From Azolla caroliniana (lineage: Eukaryota > Polypodiophyta), in contig JBHGNT010000061.1 in assembly GCA_043228905.1 (NCBI GenBank), positions 89,505 to 153,504 on the forward strand: a stretch of DNA of 64,000 bases. The letters are read 5' to 3'. A program made the position numbers and the translations under genes. How positions within the stretch are numbered: position 1 is the first letter of the stretch; every line of letters starts with the position of its first letter. A model generated the notes under the pieces. It was not told where the DNA came from and searched no databases. It saw only the letters and a program-made list of their open reading frames with translations. Shown piece by piece: positions 60,039-64,000 of the stretch.

Positions 60039-63000
60039 CATGTCTCTCGACGTGAGTTTCAAAATCTAGATTTTTTAATTCCATATCATTGCTAGCGTTG
60101 TTAGCTTCGATTCGCATGTTTGAACACAAAAATCCGATATCACACGAGCCAGGTATGAACATCTTAATTTACTCAAGGGTTCCTCTCAACTCACTCCTCA
60201 AATTTGGTAATTTCATCATGTCTCTTGACTTGAGTTTTAAAATATTGATTTTTTAATTCCATATCATAGCTAGCGTTGTTAGCTTCGATTCGCATGTTTG
60301 AACACAAATACCCGATATCATACGAGCCAGGTATGAACATTTTAATTTACTCAAGGGCTCCTCTCAACTCACTCCTCAAATTTGGTAATTTCATCATGTC
60401 TCTCGACCTGAGTTTCAAAATCTTGATTTTTTAATTCCATATCATAGCTAGCGTTGTTAGCTTCGATTCACATGTTTGAACACAAAAATCCGATATTACA
60501 TGAGCCAGGTATGAACATTTTAATTTACTCAAGGGCTCCTCTCAACTCACTCCTCAAATTTGGTAATTTTATCATGTCTCTCGCCCTGAGTTTCAAAATC
60601 TTGATTTTCTAATTCCATATCATAGCTAGCGTTGTTAGCTTCGATTCGCATGTTTGAACACAAAAATCCGATATCACACGAGCCAGATATGAACATTTTC
60701 ATTTACCTACAAGCTCTTCTCAACTCACTCCTCAAATTTGGTAATTTCGTCATGTCTCTTGACCTGAGTGTCAAAATCTTGATTTTTTAATTCCATATCA
60801 TACCTAGCGTTGTTAGCTTCGATTCGTATGTTTGAACACAAAAATCCGATATCACACGAGCCAGGTATGAACATTTTAATTTACTCAAGGGTTCCTCTCG
60901 ACTCCCTCCTCATGTTGGGTAATTTCGTCATGTCTCTCGACCTGAGTTTCACACGAGCCAGATATGAACATGTTCATTTACCTACTAGCTCTTCTCAACT
61001 CACTCCTCAAATTTGGTAATTTCATCAAGTCTCTCGACCTGAGTTTCAAAACCTGGATTTTTTTATTCGATATCACAGCTAGCGTTGTTAGCTTCGATTC
61101 GCATGTTTGAACACAAAAATCCGATATCACACGAGCCTGGTATGAACATTTTAATTTACTCAAGGGCTCCTCTCAACTCACTCCTCAAATTTGGTAAGTT
61201 CATCATGTCTCTTGACTTGAGTTTTAAAATCTTGATTTTTTAATTCCATATCATAGCTAGCGTTGTGAGCTTCGATTCGCATGTTTGAACACAAAAATCC
61301 GATATCCGACGAGCCAGGTATGAACATTTTCATTTACTCAAGGGCTCCTCTCAACTCACTCCTCAAATTTGGTAATTTCGTCATGTCTCTCGACGTGAGT
61401 TTCAAAATCTTGATATTTTAATTCCATATCATACCTAGCGTTGTTAGCTTCGATTCGAATGTTTGAACACAAAAATCCAATATCACACGAGCCAGGTATG
61501 AACATTTTAATTTACTCAAGGGCTCCTCTCAACTCCCTCCTCATGTTTGCTAATTTCGTCATGTCTCTCGACCTGAATTTAAAAATCTTGATTTTTTAAT
61601 TCCATGTCATAGCTAATGTTGTTAGCTTCGATTCACATGTTTGAACACAAAAATCCGATATCACACGAGCCAGGTATGAACATTTTAATTTACTCAAGGG
61701 CTCCTCTCAACTCACCCCTCAAATTTGGTAATTTCATCATGTCTCTCGACGTGAGTTTCAAAATCTAGATTTTTTAATTCCATATCATAGCTAGCATTGT
61801 TAGCCTCGATTCGCATGTTTGAACACAAAAATCCGATATCACACGAGCCAGGTATGAACATCTTAATTTACTCAAGGGTTCCTCTCAAGTCACTCCTCAA
61901 ATTTGGTAATTTCATCATGTCTCTTGACTTGAGTTTTAAAATATTGATTTTTTAATTCCATATCATAGCTAGCGTTGTTAGCTTCGATTCGCATGTTTGA
62001 ACACAAATACCCGATATCATACGAGCCAGGTATGAACATTTTAATTTACTCAAGGGCTCCTGTCAACTCACTCCTCAAATTTGGTAATTTCATCATGTCT
62101 CTCGACCTGAGTTTCAAAATCTTGATTTTTTAATTCCATATCATAGCTAGCGTTCTTAGCTTCGATTCACATGTTTGAACACAAAAATCCGATATTACAC
62201 GAGCCAGGTATGAACATTTTAATTTACTCAAGGGCTCCTGTCAACTCACTCCTCAAATTTGGTAATTTTATCATGTCTCTCGCTCTGAATTTCAAAATCT
62301 TGATTTTCTAATTCCATATCATAGCTAGCGTTCGATTCGCATGTTTGAACACAAAAATCCGATATCACACGAGCCAGATATGAACATTTTCATTTACCTA
62401 CAAGCTCTTCTCAACTCAGTCCTCAAATTCGGTAATTTCGTCATGTCTCTCGACCTGAGTGTCAAAATCTAGATTTTTTAATTCCATATCATACCTAGCG
62501 TTGTTAGCTTCGATTCGTATGTTTGAACACAAAAATCCGATATCACACGAGCCAGGTATGAACATTTTAATTTACTCAAGGGTTCCTCTCAACTCCCTCC
62601 TCATGTTGGGTAATTTCGTCATGTCTCTCGACCTAAGTTTCAAAATCTTGATTTTTTAATTCCATATCATAGCTAGCGTTGTTAACTTCGATTCACATGT
62701 TTGATCACAAAAATCCGATATCACACGAGCCAGATATGAACATCTTCATTTACCTACTAGCTCTTCTCAACTCACTCCTCAAATTTGGTAATTTCATCAT
62801 GTCTCTCGACCTGAGTTTCAAAACCTGGATTTTTTTATTTGATATCACAGCTAGCGTTGTTAGCTTCGATTCGCATGTTTGAACACAAAAATCCGATATC
62901 ACACGAGCCTGGTATGAACATTTTAATTTACTCAAGGGCTCCTCTCAACTCACTCCTCAAATTTGGTAAGTTCACCATGTCTCTTGACTTGAGTTTTAAA

Positions 63001-64000
63001 ATCTTGATTTTTTAATTCCATATCATAGCTAGCGTTGTGAGCTTCGATTCGCATGTTTGAACACAAAAATCCGATATCCGACGAGCCAGGTATGAACATT
63101 TTCATTTACTCAAGGGCTCCTCTCAACTCACTCCTCAAATTTGGTAATTTCGTCATGTCTCTCGACCTGAGTTTCAAAATCTTGATATTTTAATTCCATA
63201 TCATACCTAGCGTTGTTAGCTTCGATTCGAATGTTTGAACACAAAAATCCAATATCACACGAGCCAGGTATGAACATTTTAATTTACTCAAGGGCTCCTC
63301 TCAACTCCCTGCTCATGTTTGCTAATTTCGTCATGTCTCTCGAACTGAATTTAAAAATCTTGATTTTCTAATTCCATATCATAGCTAATGTTGTTAGCTT
63401 CGATTCGCATGTTTGAACACAAAAATCCGATATCACACGAGCCTGGTATGAACATTTTAATTTACTCAAGGGCTCCTCTCAACTCACTCCTCAAATTTGG
63501 TAAGTTCACCATGTCTCTTGACTTGAGTTTTAAAACTTGATTTTTTAATTCCATATCATAGCTAGCGTTGTGAGCTTCGATTCGCATGTTTGAACACAAA
63601 AATCCGATATCCGACGAGCCAGGTATGAACATTTTCATTTACTCAAGGGCTCCTCTCAACTCACTCCTCAAATTTGGTAATTTCGTCATGTCTCTCGACC
63701 TGAGTTTCAAATACTTGATATTTTAATTCCATATCATACCTAGCGTTGTTAGCTTCGATTCGAATGTTTGAACACAAAAATCCAATATCACACGAGCCAG
63801 GTATGAACATTTTAATTTACTCAAGGGCTCCTCTCAACTCCCTGCTCATGTTTGCTAATTTCGTCATGTCTCTCGACCTGAATTTAAAAATCTTGATTTT
63901 CTAATTCCATATCATAGCTAATGTTGTTAGCTTCGATTCGCATGTTTGAACACAAAAATCCGATATCACACGAGCCTGGTATGAACATTTTAATTTACTC
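60039..64000 (-). repeat. 8802-bp higher-order repeat, copy 3, partial and rearranged
   Basis: It follows copy 2 at an 8802-bp offset up to about 61.4-62.4 kb, then continues as the sequence 2484 bp further on in copy 2 (62679 pairs with 56361, offset 6318). It has therefore lost one 14-monomer block. It runs off the window end inside the 534-bp repeat section. Confidence 0.85.

Larger units (their letters stand above)
31620..64000 (-). repeat. Right satellite array, same 178-bp family, minus orientation, about 183 copies
   Basis: The array is the reverse complement of the left array and continues to the window end. On its own strand the monomer boundary reads GAGAGGAGCCCTTGAG where the left array has GAGAAGAGCGCGTGAG, so this is a separate subfamily. 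A second monomer type has GAAGAGCTTGTAGGTAAATG at the same place and GAACATTTTC or TTTACAT nearby. Length variants are 170 bp (an 8-bp loss), 97 bp and 177 bp. Recurrent 61-113-codon frames are chance products of the repeat. The first 10.8 kb (31620-42434) is more irregular, with local duplications such as a 712-bp (four-monomer) one pairing 33239 with 33951. The rest is organised in an 8802-bp HOR. Confidence 0.95.

Noticed and set aside
1-64000. CENP-B-box-like motif in the satellite monomer
   Set aside because: I looked for TTCG....A..CGGG on both strands of the consensus and found only partial matches around GATTCGAAGC. That is not enough to claim a site.
1-64000. tRNA, rRNA or host protein-coding genes
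   Set aside because: No cloverleaf with conserved internal boxes, no rRNA sequence and no non-transposon open frame of convincing length was seen on reading both strands.

Overview
The window is heterochromatic, centromere-like DNA from a flowering plant. No host gene could be supported. About 90 % is one tandem satellite with a 178-bp monomer, and the rest is a 6.5-kb island of broken Ty1-copia retrotransposons. A plant is indicated by the typical plant Copia layout: an initiator-methionine-tRNA-type primer site (TGGTATCAGAGC), an AAGGGGGAG-type polypurine tract, and plant-style gag and pol. A monomer near 178 bp is also a common size for plant centromere satellites. I do not recognise the species or a named satellite family.

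Layout. (1) 1-25093: about 141 monomers in one orientation (called plus), with short higher-order repeats (HORs) of 5, 6 and 7 monomers and two larger tandem duplications (4273 bp and 2135 bp). (2) 25094-25442: a GC-richer stretch of unknown origin, fused directly to a broken monomer. (3) 25443-28765 (or to 28918): Copia A, plus strand. It has integrase, reverse transcriptase, RNase H, polypurine tract and 3' LTR, but lacks its 5' LTR, gag and protease. (4) About 28921-29957: Copia B, minus strand, only an LTR, polypurine tract and the end of RNase H. (5) 29958-30099: unassigned, possibly LTR-derived. (6) 30100-31619: Copia C, plus strand, 5' LTR, primer-binding site, gag and the first residues of protease, cut off by satellite. 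(7) 31620-64000: about 183 monomers of the same satellite in the opposite orientation and of a different subfamily. From about 42.4 kb to the end they form an 8802-bp HOR of 50 monomers, present twice in full and once in part. That unit contains a 14-monomer duplication and six copies of a 3-monomer (534-bp) repeat.

The elements do not work together as a functional unit. All three Copia fragments carry stops, frameshifts or large truncations, and several stops look like C-to-T changes at sites that plants methylate. The notable biology is structural. The satellite changes orientation and subfamily across a scrambled retrotransposon island, which points to an inversion or array fusion. The right array preserves a layered record of unequal exchange at scales of 178, 534, 2484 and 8802 bp. 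All period lengths and edges were read by eye from matching variants, so edges may be off by tens of bases.
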